From Trichoderma breve (Eukaryota; Ascomycota; Sordariomycetes; Hypocreales; Hypocreaceae), in NCBI RefSeq assembly GCF_028502605.1, contig NC_079236.1:1860001-1924000 (forward strand): a stretch of DNA of 64,000 nt. Reading direction: 5' to 3'. Each line of letters opens with the position of its first letter. Position 1 is the stretch's first letter. Made by a program: the position numbers and the translations under genes. This document shows positions 1 through 12,038 of this stretch, in pieces. The notes beneath the pieces were generated by a model. That model was not told where the DNA came from. It saw only the letters and a list, made by a program, of their open reading frames with translations, and searched no databases.

Positions 1-1
1 C

Positions 2-1057
2 CTCAAGGTGGCGCCCAAGGGCCTCAACAACGTCTTCACCGCCATGGCCGGCTCCGACGCCAACGAGACCGCCTTCAAGGCCGCCTTCATCTACCGCCGC
101 CAGCAGGAGCGCGGCGGCCCCGACGTCGAATTCACCCAGGAGGAGCTCGACTCCGCCATGAACAACCAGGCGCCCGGAGCATCGTCTCTCTCCATCCTGT
201 CCTTCAAGACCGCCTTCCACGGCCGCCTGTTCGGAACCCTGTCCACGACCCGCTCCAAGCCCATCCACAAGGTCGACATCCCCGCCTTCGACTGGCCCCA
301 GGCGAGCTTCCCCAAGCTCAAGTACCCCCTGGAGGACCACGTCGAGGAGAACGCAAAGATTGAGCAGGCCAGCCTTGATGAGGTCGAGAAGCTCATCAAG
401 ACGTGGCACATCCCCCCCGCGGCCGTCATCGTCGAGCCCATCCAGAGCGAGGGCGGCGACAACCACGCCACCCCCAACTTCTTCCGCGGCCTGCGCGCCC
501 TGACCCGGAAGCACAACGTCCTCCTCATCGTCGACGAGGTCCAGACGGGCGTCGGCGCCACGGGCAAGTTCTGGGCCCACGACCACTGGAACCTCCAGGA
601 CCCCCCGGACATGGTCACCTTCTCCAAGAAGGCCCAGACGGCCGGCTTCTACTACGGCAACCCGGAGCTGCGGCCCAACAAGCCCTACCGCCAGTTCAAC
701 ACCTGGATGGGCGACCCGGCCCGCGCCCTGCTCTTCCGCGCCATCATCGGCGAGATTGAGCGCCTCGACCTCGTCAACCACACCGCCCGCGTCGGCGACT
801 ACCTCTTCACCAAGCTCGAGGGCCTGCAGCGCAAGTACCCGGAGCAGTTCCAGGACCTGCGCGGCAAGGGCCAGGGCACCTTTATCGCCTTTGACAACCC
901 CAAGCGCGACCAGTTTTTGGCAAAGGCCAAGGAGTTTGGCATCAACATTGGCGGCAGCGGAGCCAGCGCCGTGCGTCTGCGTCCTATGTTGACGTTCCAG
1001 GAGCACCACGTCGATATCTTGGTGGATGCCCTGGAGAAGATTGTCAAGGCTCTGTAA
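2..1057 (+). CDS. 4-aminobutyrate (GABA) aminotransferase, 5'-truncated by window edge
   Basis: This PLP-dependent enzyme moves the amino group of GABA to 2-oxoglutarate, giving succinic semialdehyde in the GABA shunt. The frame is open from base 2 with no start, so the N-terminal part lies outside the window. The visible 351 residues include the GSDANETAFKAAF substrate/cofactor region, VIVEPIQSEGGDNHA, the LLIVDEVQTGVGATGKFW block that holds the PLP-ring aspartate, and FSKKAQTAGFYY, whose lysine pair (codons 626-631) contains the Schiff-base lysine. The C-terminal small domain ends at TAA. No intron interrupts the visible part. Codons are strongly C-ending, which suggests high expression. 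Class-III aminotransferase membership is certain; the GABA-specific assignment rests on the FSKK and DEVQTGVG blocks typical of eukaryotic GABA-AT. Confidence 0.93.
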   Translation, partial: LKVAPKGLNNVFTAMAGSDANETAFKAAFIYRRQQERGGPDVEFTQEELDSAMNNQAPGASSLSILSFKTAFHGRLFGTLSTTRSKPIHKVDIPAFDWPQASFPKLKYPLEDHVEENAKIEQASLDEVEKLIKTWHIPPAAVIVEPIQSEGGDNHATPNFFRGLRALTRKHNVLLIVDEVQTGVGATGKFWAHDHWNLQDPPDMVTFSKKAQTAGFYYGNPELRPNKPYRQFNTWMGDPARALLFRAIIGEIERLDLVNHTARVGDYLFTKLEGLQRKYPEQFQDLRGKGQGTFIAFDNPKRDQFLAKAKEFGINIGGSGASAVRLRPMLTFQEHHVDILVDALEKIVKAL

Positions 1058-1072
1058 GGGAGGTGAAATACG

Positions 1073-1117
<45 letters not shown>

Positions 1118-2602
1118 ATTAGCGTTTTTGATGTATAAAAAAAAGTAATGTATTCTGTTATAGTTGCAATGATATGACAAAAATTGAATTGTACAGAATT
1201 GAGAATCGCCTTTGATGGCTCTTGCAAGAATGTCCTACAGACAACTATCCAAGAAGAATGAGAATGTGTATCATGATTGTTAACCAGCGCACCAAATATG
1301 AATATATGTATCAAGTTCTTCCAATGACACCTCGAACACGTCTCTACTAAACCAATCCTTCGTCTCGTCATCCAATAGATTTGCATCTGCCGAATACTCA
1401 ATACATAGAGATATATCAATCTCCCCCTTGATATCACCATCTCCTTCCCATTCACACTACCATCCATTCACTTCATCCACCATACCAGCAAAAGAGAAAC
1501 CCCACAATCTAAATCAAACACAAAACCAGAGACATCCAACATCCCCAAGTATCAAAAATAGATTAAACCCTCTATTTTTAGAAACACACTCAACCTCCCG
1601 TTACCAATGATTTCTATCCAATGGCCAAGTCCCCTCCCCTTGCCTACGTTGCTGCTCCAATCGAACACCCATGTCAAACCAAGACATTTGAACGCCTCTT
1701 TTTTTTCGTGCAATCACAGCGCAGCAAGTGTTCCCATCACCCCTTGAGCGAACAGAGAGACACGAAAGCATTCTATTCGTCGCTATCCAGTAGAGACTAC
1801 CGATCCGTATTCTGCGTGGTATACGTGTGCACATTCCAAAGACGTAAAGTACTAACTGCAGTCGATACGTCGAGAATGGACAAACTGCAGAGTACATGTG
1901 CCTACTGCCCCAACTTTCCCCCCCAGGCGCCTCTATAAACAAAAGATACCTACCAGCCAACCTCGTATTACCCATCTAAGCCACATACCTGAATCGTAAT
2001 CATACAATCTTCAGATCCATCAGATACCAAAAAAAAAAGAGATTTTGCATCGTCGGATTCCCTATGGTGCAGAAATGAAGGCTACCCGTGGTTGTGAAGA
2101 AGAAGAAAAAAAGGGGTGGCCGAGGTGCCGTTCAACAGCCAGCTCAGCCAATCTATCTGTAACATGTAAAAGGAATGAAAGCAAGTGCAAGATAGCAGAT
2201 AGCCCACCCTATCATGAGATCATATCATTCATGATTGCCTAACTCATTTGCCAAGCCCAAATTCATCATGGTTCATTTAATCCATCCATGTAGATTCCAA
2301 ATGTCAAAGCGGCCGACTTCTCAGGCCATGCAGCCACCAGACGCCGCTGGCATGCTTCATCCCCACACAGTAAAAGCAAAAGCAAGAAAAGGGAAGAAAG
2401 GCGGTAAACAACAAGATGCAGGTTAAAAAGACAAAAAGCCGCAAGAATGCAATAAAAAGGACAAGTTGGAGGGTATATAAAGTCACTCTGAAGGAAAGAA
2501 AGCTGAAAAGCTGCATCGAAAACAAACATAAAACGTATCCTTGTGGGGCATCTCTCTGACGCCGTTGGCCGAGATGCTTGAAAAATCGAAACCAGAACGT
2601 TG
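1058..2602. other. intergenic, 3' regions of two convergent genes
   Basis: The GABA transaminase and the minus-strand Myb/AT-hook-like gene converge here. The stretch holds a 33-base A homopolymer (1083-1115) and A/T-rich 3'-UTR-like sequence. The small open frames lack coding character. I see no gene. Confidence 0.6.
1083..1115 (+). repeat. poly(A) homopolymer, 33 A
   Basis: This uninterrupted run of 33 A lies 25 bases after the GABA transaminase stop codon. It could be a genomic homopolymer or the tail of an old retro-inserted sequence. Its true length may differ because of sequencing slippage. Confidence 0.95.
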
Positions 2603-3669
2603 CTAGGCCTTGATCTGAGATGGTGGTGCCGCAGATCCAACCGGCATGAAAGGTGACTGTCGTGGTTCCGGCTCCAGCGGGACTGGGCGAGGGGGTTGGA
2701 TCGGCCCCGACTCGCGAACACCTGTGGAGTCTGTCTCACTTGACGCTCGCTGCGGCGATGGAGTTAGACAGAGAATATGTAGGATCTGCGTCTTGCAACT
2801 TACTGGCCGATTACCATAGTCCAGAGACGATGGGGGCGTGGTAACAGGAGGTAGGTAGGGGCCAGGAGGAGGGGCAGGAGGAGAGGTAGAAACCGAAACT
2901 GCACCCATGGCCGTCCGTCTTTTTTTCCTACCTGGCGGCGAATCGAGAGGTGGTAGGGTATGGACCGAAGGAGGCGGCTGAGAGTTTTGAGCATCGTCCT
3001 GTCGTTGAGCTGCTGGAAGAATAGTTCGAGGCGTATTCGGACCGGGGGTGAGCTGAGCAGGCTTGGGGGCGATGGTGGCAAGTCGTGCCGGAGCGGCTGT
3101 CTTTCGGTCTATTCGCGACGGGCGTCCTCTCTTCTTTGGAACTTGAGTACTAGGGGCTTCGTACTGAACGGGTCGTCTATCTTCAACGCCATCCGCCAGC
3201 TGCCATGGGGACATTTTGCCAGGTGACGTCGGCATGGCCCCAGGCGTTTGGCGGCCGGGGCTCGTTCTCGGCGCAATCTGTCTTGGCTGGTTCATACCGT
3301 TGCTGATCAAGTGATCATTCTGAGACATTGAGGATCTATGACCTGGGGCTGTCGATAGGAGGTTCGCGACTTGCATGCACTGTTCTAGGTTGCGGCCTAT
3401 GTAGAGTTAGAAAAAAACGAACCCGTCACAGTAAAGATATATCGCCACCATACCTGTTGGTATTTGCATGGTCATCCACTTTGGGTCGAGCACATTGGAC
3501 TCAACAAATCGTGCCAGTCTTTCGATATCAACAGTGCTGCATTTGATCATCTCTGCGAGAACAAACCGCTAGACAAAGGCACTTGTGGTTAGATTTTGGC
3601 TTTCAACAGGGCTTCCAACAACTATGTGATCCAACATACCTTCTCTTCCAGGGAAAATGAAGCAGCCAT
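2603..3669 (-). CDS. Myb-like/AT-hook-like DNA-binding protein (hypothetical)
   Basis: Four exons on the minus strand: 3669-3640, 3568-3454, 3396-2804 and 2749-2603, giving about 294 aa. The first exon encodes only MAASFSLEEK. Introns have GTATG/GTATG/GTAAGT donors and TAG/TAG/CAG acceptors, and reading phase is kept throughout. Residues 1-60 look helical, with conserved-looking FSLEEKRFVLAEMIK and WMTMQIPTGRNLEQC, resembling the N-terminal helical domain of fungal Myb-type regulators. A basic KKRGRPSRIDRK patch near residue 115 matches an AT-hook core (RGRP). The rest is Pro/Ser/Gln-rich and probably disordered, with a second basic cluster PGRKKRR that could be a nuclear signal. A nuclear DNA-binding role is inferred; no target can be named. 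The last intron is 54 nt and free of in-frame stops. Confidence 0.7.
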
Positions 3670-5177
3670 GGTTTCTGATAAGGTGGGGGAAATGGTGTGG
3701 TGAACGTCAGAGAAGAGAAGAGCAAAGGAGAATAGAATGTGATGCCGACTCTCGTGCAAACATTGACGCTGCGGTAAGTATAGGGTTTGAAAGGACCGGC
3801 GAAAGAAAGAATATGACAAAAGTCAAAAGATACAAGTCCAGAAGGTAGCTGAGATAAGGGAGTTTATCGTCCAACTGCAACGCTGCGAGGCAGGGTGAGA
3901 GAGTGTCGTAGTACGGCTCTGCTCAAGATAACCTGATTGTGGTGGTTGTGCAGCCACTCCTCCACGAGACCCCTCTCAGGCAGATCTCGCAGGGCCAACA
4001 GTTAGGACAAAAAAAAAAGTAGGCCAGAAACTAGTCGAGAAACAAGGCCTGGTCAAAAAAAGACAAGCCCTGCAGATGGGCGTTGCTCCCCCGGCAGGCA
4101 GTGGAGGAGGGACTGGATCCTCCGTTTTCCCTGTCCGTCAATGTCGTCTCCAGCCCACTATCGTGAAGAAGAAAAATGCACGACACCGGCTAGCAGGCGC
4201 GCGGCTTTTTCCAAGGGCCTCGTGGTTAATACGAGCGGGTTCTTGGGGGTCTCGAAGAGAAACAAAAACAAATGGAGAGGCGCGGGTTGTGCAGCGTCGA
4301 TCCGCGACATGCAGTAGCACGCTTGTTGCAGGCAATGAAGCGAGCAGATGCAAAGAAAGACGAGAAGGGTGCAGATTGCCGGGATGGAGAAAAAGCACGG
4401 CCGGTTGCCAGATGTCAAGCCGTACGTAACGCACCCCCGGCGGTTTTTATGATGACCTGACCTGATGCGAGCCCGGGGGCCGAAGTGAATGTGTCGACAG
4501 TTGCAGCAAGAGGCGAAAGGAGAAAAGTTGAGAGAGGAAAGGAATCAAGGTCCAGTTCCAGCCCGTCTCTCTTTTAAGAGGGACGTAGACAAGAGAAAAG
4601 GTTGCCACGGTGGGCTGGGGGAAGCCACCACTCGTTGCGGGATGCTGATGAACCAGGACCTCTTTGGGGAATAACGGATCCAGATCCAGACCAGACCAGA
4701 GAGCAGAGAGAGCCTGCGAGGCAGTTTGTCCAAGATCCGAGAGGCGAGGCGTTTGCAAGCGTAGCGTCCAACAGGCCGCGCTGCGCCGCACGTCTAAAGT
4801 AGGTACGCTGCGTTTGAAATGGAAGTGGACTATAGCCAACCTGGACGTGATCCTGTACCCGTCCGTCCTCGTAGGCGCGGTCAAAACGGTGTTGAGTCAG
4901 TCAGTACAGCAGCAACACGTCCGTTGGTTGGCACCTCAGCAGTGCTGTATGTAGGTGCTACTAAGTATGGAGATAAGCAGTCTGGTGCAGCCAAGCAGGC
5001 AAGCAGCAAGCAAGCAAGCAGCAGCTTCTCCACGGCCCGGATGATCGATGCTCGCCCTGGATCTGGGTTTGGTTTCCAGGTTGAGTGAGTTGCTCTGGTG
5101 CAAAGCCCAAAAAATACTACCCGCCCAGGGCCCCCCTGGCCTGTCTAGTGGTAAAAAAATCGATAGAGGCGATTTGA

Positions 5178-5210
5178 GTGCTCGTGCTTGTGCTTGTGCT
5201 TGTGCTTGTA
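5178..5210. repeat. TGCTTG-type hexamer array
   Basis: Four to five near-perfect copies of the hexamer GTGCTT in tandem. Related arrays occur at 5836-5877 and 6030-6077. Confidence 0.9.
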
Positions 5211-5835
5211 CCGTCTGTACAGTAAAGCAAAGAGGCACAAGTACAGTGACCACGAGCAAGAGCGCAAAAGGAGCCAACTCGCACACAAAAGCAGAGGCCG
5301 GCACGAAGTACGTGTACCGAGGGCCGTACCTCGTACTCCCGCCCGGCCAGAGCCACCATCTGGGAGGTACTTTGCACATCAAATGATATGGCCTCTCGTA
5401 GCTATTCTATTTTAGCACCCGGCAAGGTCGAGTATGACGGCACCCTGCAGTGGCGATTTGACACAACGATCCAGAGGCCGCCGCACTAATGTAGGGAGGG
5501 CCGTCGACAGGCTGGCGGAGGGCGTCTGGGTGGCGTGTCTAGGTCTAGCCAGTTGCAGCCGTTGGCCAGTAAAGGTAAAGGCAAATCCCAGGTCAGGTCT
5601 GTCAGGTCTGCCGGGGAGCTGCAGCACATCGTGAGATGGAGCCGCGTCTGCATCCGGACCGTCTCAATCTGTGAGTGCTCGCGACGGAGCAGCCTGGCCT
5701 GGAGGGGCCCCTGTGGGCGAGCGAGCCGGGGTCTTGTGGAGGACGGATTGACGCTATACGGACGGCGGAGCTCTTCAATTTCACGACCAGCCAGACTCCA
5801 CGGAACTGAACTGAACTGAGCTCAACAGAGCTGCA

Positions 5836-5877
5836 GTTGCATTTGCATTTGCACTTGCACTTGCACTTGCACTTGCG
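5836..5877. repeat. GCATTT/GCACTT hexamer array
   Basis: Two GCATTT units run into four GCACTT units. It is related in sequence to the array at 5178-5210. Confidence 0.9.
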
Positions 5878-5941
5878 TCTGCCGCATCCACTGACGCATC
5901 CACCACAGCCGGCCAATACTTGCACAGCTGAGCTGAGCTGT

Positions 5942-5962
5942 GATGCGATGCGATGCGATGCG
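5942..5962. repeat. (GATGC)4 microsatellite
   Basis: Four perfect GATGC units. Confidence 0.9.
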
Positions 5963-6029
5963 GGAAAAAAACAACATAAACAAAAATAAACATCCCCCAG
6001 GCCAATACCTGTCCTAGCCTGGTCTGCTC

Positions 6030-6077
6030 ATGCTTGTGCTTGTACTTTGTGCTTGTACTCGCGCTCTTGTGCTTGTA
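6030..6077. repeat. interrupted TGCTTG array
   Basis: Several GTGCTTGTA/TGCTTG units separated by short diverged pieces; third member of the local hexamer family. Confidence 0.8.
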
Positions 6078-6477
6078 TCTTCAAGGGTTCCTTTTCCGCA
6101 AGTGAGTGAGCATGGGCCATTTGCATGCCTTGACGGGCGCCTGTTTAGCCGGCGGGCGGGCCTTGCGGTGGCACGGGTACCAGACGAGACGGGCAGGGCC
6201 TCCAAAGCGGGATAGGCCCTTGTCTGCGTTGCGGTTGCGGACAAGTACCTTGAGCAGTTGCACTTGGAGGTGGTGTACTTGTTGTGTACTCGCACCTGGA
6301 CAAGGCAAGGTCCAGGATGGACCCAGGACTGGGTACTCGTACAGTATTGCCTCGCCTCAATCTCGAATCCAGCCATGGATCTCCATCGGCGCGGCTGGTG
6401 AGCTCTCGGCGTCTTCGCTCAGCCATCCCATTCGATCCTTCACGGATCTCTCTCCAGGACTGAAAGACCCTCCCCAA

Positions 6478-6514
6478 CAGCACCAGCACCAGCACCAGCA
6501 CCAGCACCAGCACC
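6478..6514 (+). repeat. (CAGCAC)n microsatellite
   Basis: Six perfect CAGCAC hexamers. They are followed by a short (CGCAA)n stretch at about 6552-6574 and a CT-rich run. No frame through them looks like a real protein. Confidence 0.9.
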
Positions 6515-8000
6515 AACGCCAACAACTACCAGCAACAGCCGCAACCCGCTTCGCATCGCAACGCAACGCAACGCTCCCGCATCTCCATATCTCCATCTCT
6601 CTCTCTTCCTCTCTCTCCCATCCCGCCCATCGTCATCCAGCGTATGATAAGTCACTGCCTGGCCAGCATGACCAAGGTTTCATTCGTCCACCTGCGTGCG
6701 GTTGGGCGGGTCCTCTCGCACATACGCAGTCGTCCACGGCCGCCTATGTTTGGCCCGTCATACCAGGGCATGGCAACTTCGGTGAATGTCGTGGCTTTGG
6801 ATCTGTCCTGTCTCCATCCTGTGCAGTCTGAGGGCCCATGGACTCTCGACTTGTCGCTCCTAGACCACCCTCATCCCATCGATCCCCCCCCTCCAAATCC
6901 TCCCTCCCTGGTGTTGCTTGTGCTTGTTCTCTTCCCTCCTCCTCCCTCCTCCGCTAGACGTCGGCGCAACCCTCAGATCCCCCGACGAATTAATCTAAAC
7001 AGCGCGCGAACCACCTTGGTCAGTACCGCCAACTACCGAAGAGGCCCTTGAGTCTTGCTGTCGATGGATCCCAGCAAGGCCCCGGGTGCTGGGCATGGCC
7101 ACGGCGCCATCCGATTTGCTGCGCGCTACCACGCCTAGGCGATGCGACACACAGCCGACGCTCCAGACGCCGTCAAGCACCTTTGTCGAATGGGTGTGCC
7201 CATACCTGACGTGCAGCTGCATCGTGGCGGACCTTGTTGCGCTGAATCGGCCAATCCCACGCCAGCCATCGGCCGCCTGACTGTCTTGCTTTGCTTCCCG
7301 TCCCTCAGCACCAAAAGCGGCAAGCCTGGTTTTCGTCTTTGCTGTCTCTGTCTCTCTCATTGTTGCGTCTTGGCTCTCGTGTCCTTCGTCCTGGTTCCCT
7401 GCCCCGGGTGGCTGCTGCTGCTGGCGGCTCTCATCATCTCTCGCCCGCCTGTCTGTCTGTCTTGTCTGTCTGACCCAACATGATCCTGACCAAAGGTGGG
7501 GGTGGCCTCTCATGTGGCCGCATCGCACCAGATATGCATCACGGTGGCCATTCGCTCCGTCGCGGCGGGCGACAATCCTGTGCTTGCACCATAGTACATG
7601 ATGCAAAGTAAGGCTCCGGAAAAGAGATTTGATAAAAACATGTCGTTTGATTGCCCGCGTGATGCGGCATGGCGTCGAGCTGACTGCAATTCGCCCATTG
7701 GCCGCGAATGCTCCGTACCAAAGCCAGAGCACATTGGATGGCCACAAGACCACTGGATGGCAGCGCACCAATCACGCCGCGCTCTGCGCTCTTGTCAGAT
7801 GTCTCTGCCGCAGCGCAATCCACAAGTTCGTCACCAGTCACTGGCGAGACTCAACGCATGGCTGCACAGAAGGTCATGCTTGGACGATGGCGGGCCCGTC
7901 CCGTTAGCCGCGCGATCCAGGCGGGCGAGGCATCGCGACCACATCTCGACGATTGCTTCATTTTTTTTCTCTGCCGTACGCTCGACGACAACAAGACTAC

Positions 8001-11000
8001 CTGGGCCCAACTATCGGTGTCCGCCTCTCTTATATAGGCTCGCTATTTGCAAGACGAACCGGTTCTTTTTGGAGGCCAATACCTCATGCATAATGAGCTG
8101 GCACCCACCAGACCCACTCATGTACAACACATCATAAAAAATTCTCTGCGCAGAGGCCGAACATGATGCTGGCCTTCGATGACTGCTTCTATTTTCCGGC
8201 TCGGACTCCCCTGGAATGATAGTATTTCGTGGCCGCCTTCCAATCGCATTTTCGAATTCAACATGGTCATACCACTTGCAATGCCTGTCTTTCTGTTACG
8301 TCGCCACGTGGCTGCGGCATCAACCGCTTGCATGGTTAAATCTGGGGTTGACAGTCTTTATGCAATTCGCTGGGTTTCAAAGTACTCTCTACCCAACGCA
8401 AACAGTCGTTGTCTATCGGCAACTCTGGCCTCTTCTCCCTTGCGTGCACGCCAACTATGACTTTCCGCATATTTCTAAACCTTTGTTCTAGAAGTCGGCC
8501 ACTCCGGTGCTTCCCAGCTTTGGGGTAAGCACTGTTCAAATGGCGGTCAAGATGGGATTCTGCGATTGTTCTCCATACGTGACCGACGGCTTCTTTAGCT
8601 TTGACGCACGAGATGTCATTGTTTCCCGCCCGGCCGGTACAAAAATTCCCAAAGTTGGGAAAGCATGTCTTTTAGCTGCAAAGCCAACAGGATCTAATGT
8701 AAGTGAACCAAATCAATTCCAACTGATGCACTAAGAGACACTTGATAGTTGTGAACACAAGGCTGAGGCTACGGCCAACCAACCAATGCTGCCGCACGCA
8801 TCGCTTGGGAAGCAGTGCTTCTGACGACATCCCAACCTTGCCAACTCATCCGACACCCCCTTGCGAAGGCGCTAAACAGCTTCCATGTTTGGCGCCGAAT
8901 GTCTGAGCCTGAGATGCTATCATTGGCCCATGCACTCTATGTCACAGCGTGGCTCGTACATTTTGCAGCTGAGCAACCCTTTCTAGAACTTCCCCTGCAG
9001 CCCTGCTCAATTCGCCAAAAAGAGCCTATACGGAGTGCAGTTGAATGGGCATCTACGTCTCTCGATTAGCCAACGATGTGCTGCATATACACTCCGTGTA
9101 ATATCCGTGAAATTAAGTGGCTGCCATCACAAGCCCCCCAGCAATGCAACTCTCTCATCCTTCCAATTAGATGTCTCCCACATTTTCAATTCAATTGCAG
9201 TTTGTAACGGAGCTCTTGGTCGCGTGTTGAGTCTATACAGTGAATGCATTAATACCACAATGGATTTAATATCTTCATTCGAGAAATACTAGATGAACTA
9301 CAATCTATACGCAGTCCAAAGTCATATCAATTGAACTTCAAGACGTCATCGGCCATGTGTGGTCGATCACGTGATGTATTCATGCAGGTACCTGCTCATC
9401 TGTAAACATCCCGAGTGATACCTAGACGAGGGTCTTCAAAAGAGATGCAAGTTGCAGAATTGGATAGCACAAGTGCTTAATAGCAAGAAAAAGGTTTCGC
9501 AGAGAAAACGTAAAGATATTTGGCATGAATCTATAGATTGATAGGTACATCAGGAGATCTACGAACCTTACTAAATATAGGCGGATGTTGTGCATGTAGA
9601 TGGATCAACTGGATGCAGATGGATCTACAGCATACAGGTAGATCTACTTGATAAACAGGTATACCTGCTTCAACACTTTGAGAAATGATAAATGTCACCT
9701 CATAGTAGATGTTAGATGACATTTATATATATATTAAAAATAAAGTTAATTGATAGCCTCCCACTTGGTTATCATTGGCTCTCCCGCCTAACATCAGCCG
9801 TCCTCATTCCTTTTCCATTCAATTTATCACCTCCCCCTCTTGTCTGTGCGTTTTACCAATATTTCAAATTTAGCAAAGTCATCCGAAAATATGTCTCTAA
9901 TGTAGAGAAAGGCCTCGATACTCCGGACAACGGCCGCTCCTGAGAAGGCTTGTACAGATACAGTTGACGCAGAGGTAGCTGGAGATATCGGCCATTATGC
10001 AAATACCCAAACCACCCAAATGGGCTAATTTTATACCTACATCTATAATAAAAGAATTAAAACTCCAATTCTACACCAAGTCTGTACATGTCTGAATGTT
10101 CGAACGAAGCAATTAACTGCGTCTTACTATGCTCGTGTATACCTGGAAGATATAAGCGTAGAAATCCTCTCAGGAGACGATGAGCAACACTACCCCAACG
10201 ATATGGGTAAAGACGTGTGAGATATGCCAAGAGAATGGATGAGTCCGAGCAGGTCATCCATCCTGTCTGTCGATATAGCTACGCATGATGGCGAATAGTT
10301 TGATGCATTTTGCCAACAAGTCGCTCCGGTCATATATCGCATGACAACTCTTTGCGCGTCACTCTAGTACAGCCCCTCGTTACCGGACGCCAATTTGCCT
10401 ATCATGGATGCGATGGAAGTTTTAAGCTACCTAGGTAGGTATAATTACGTGGTCTTTTAAGAAGAAAGAAGCCATTCTCCTTTACAGATTAATATTTGGT
10501 CTGGTGCAAGTGGCCGGACCTCACTCTCTTGTAGTTTGATCGACTAACGAGGAGACTGCCAAGTTTGATCAGTGCAAGAGCTTTTGGGTCCGTCACTTTT
10601 TCTCAATGACGAGCTGCTCATTTCCAACATCAATGTTATGAATATTTGAGCGAATCTTCATCTAGTCCTATCTGAAGGTGCCTTGACCAACTTTCAATGC
10701 AAAGATTGATCGACACATCCAGAAACGACTGCAGGAAACGGCTTGATCAGCCATTTCATAATGCAGTACATATCAAGGTCAAGGAATATATGCTACGACC
10801 ATCCAAGCAGGTTAATAGATTAAATCCACAACTGGCAGCCGATCGCAAGCCCATGTATAATAGAGGCTGGGACTACATCCCGCTCTCGGGCCTCCTTGGC
10901 TGATATAGGTCCCCGTATGGACATTTGTGCATCCGATTGATAGCGATAGCAATGGAAGATGGGGGAGCCTTTCATCTCCGCCTGTCAGTGAAGTGACATA

Positions 11001-12038
11001 TCTCTGCATTATCAGCGTGAGGCGCATCATCGGATCTTGTCAAATATATCTTGATCGACATCTTGGGGTTGCCAGAAAGGTACAGGAAGGTGTCTGCGGA
11101 TTAACCAACGGACCGGACAACCAATCATGGGAAAGGTTCGCTATTTGATCACCAGCGCAAGTTGAACGTACTACCTATTTAGGAAGTGGCTTGTTTCGCG
11201 AATGTGGTTCTCGGAGATATTTGAGAACCTTAACACCATTATATCCAGTCCTCTGCCATTGACAAGGTACATAAAGTAGATGATTTGGGCTGCCCCATCA
11301 TTTTAGAATGGTGGGCATCTTGATATTGTTTGAGTAATTTGATATGTGCATTGGAAAAGTTCTTGCAATTCTTCCTGCGCTCTTGTCCTCAACCTGGGGT
11401 ATTGAGCATTCAACACTTTTTTTTTGTTTTCTATAATTACTAATACTAGTGTTCGTGAATGCCATGTAAATTTGAGAGAAAAGAATAAATAAATAGATGT
11501 TATTTCTCTTTTCATATGATACAAAACATAGTATATAAAAGTTTTATCGAGTTTCAATATTAATTAATTAAAATTACCTAGAATCAACCCTCTCCAGGGT
11601 AGGCAGATGCGTCCCCGTTTAAAAAGCGTTAGTGCTGCAGCGCCTTCCTGGCCTTAGTCCCTGCCAGCGGCTGGGGAGAACGGCGTCCTTGGCTGCAAGT
11701 CCAGGTCCAAACCCGACCTCGAAAAGCTTCTTTTGTGTCTTCATTCCAACTCCCTCAGCCCTCGACCTCTGAGGCGAATCCTGATGCAGCCCGTCCCTTG
11801 ATGCATTCGCTTGCCCGCCGTCCTCGCGTTTCTACCCAATCCCGCCCACTTCGCTTTCTACACGTGGTTCCCTGCCCTGCGCGTACCCAAGGGGACCGAG
11901 GAAAAAAAAAAAGGCTGCTACCGCGACGCCCTTCTCTTCAGCCTCCCGCCCTTGAACTGAGCTCTTTTCCCTGTGCTGTCCAAGAGCAACGTCGCCTGCC
12001 TTGCCTCGCCGCACCCGCGCTTCAGACCAGGACGTCAA
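8001..12038. other. AT-rich gene-free block, then SET2 leader
   Basis: From about 8.0 to 11.57 kb the sequence is clearly more AT-rich than the genes, with many short frames and no recognisable domain. It could be decayed repeat sequence, but I found no transposase or reverse-transcriptase motif. About 11.58-12.04 kb turns GC/CT-rich and is probably promoter and 5' leader of SET2. Confidence 0.5.

Larger units (their letters stand above)
3670..8000. other. gene-free GC-rich block with simple repeats
   Basis: No open frame here has convincing protein character; the longest (about 240-260 codons near 6.1-7.8 kb) are low-complexity or antisense to repeats. The block contains near-hexamer TGCTTG/GCACTTGC arrays, (GATGC)4, a CACCAG array and long CT-rich runs on the plus strand between about 6.35 and 7.05 kb. 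It may include the promoter of the minus-strand gene at 3.67 kb and an unassigned plus-strand transcript leader. Confidence 0.5.

Noticed and set aside
1083..1115. Retroposed mRNA tail
   Set aside because: A 33-A run alone is not evidence; no upstream intronless gene copy or target duplication is seen.
6106..6831. 241-codon plus-strand frame
   Set aside because: Runs through a CAGCAC microsatellite and CT-rich leader; residues are His/Gln and Ser runs with no domain.
6995..7771. 258-codon minus-strand frame
   Set aside because: No domain, no homologous feel, and shorter frames overlap it in other phases; composition explains it.
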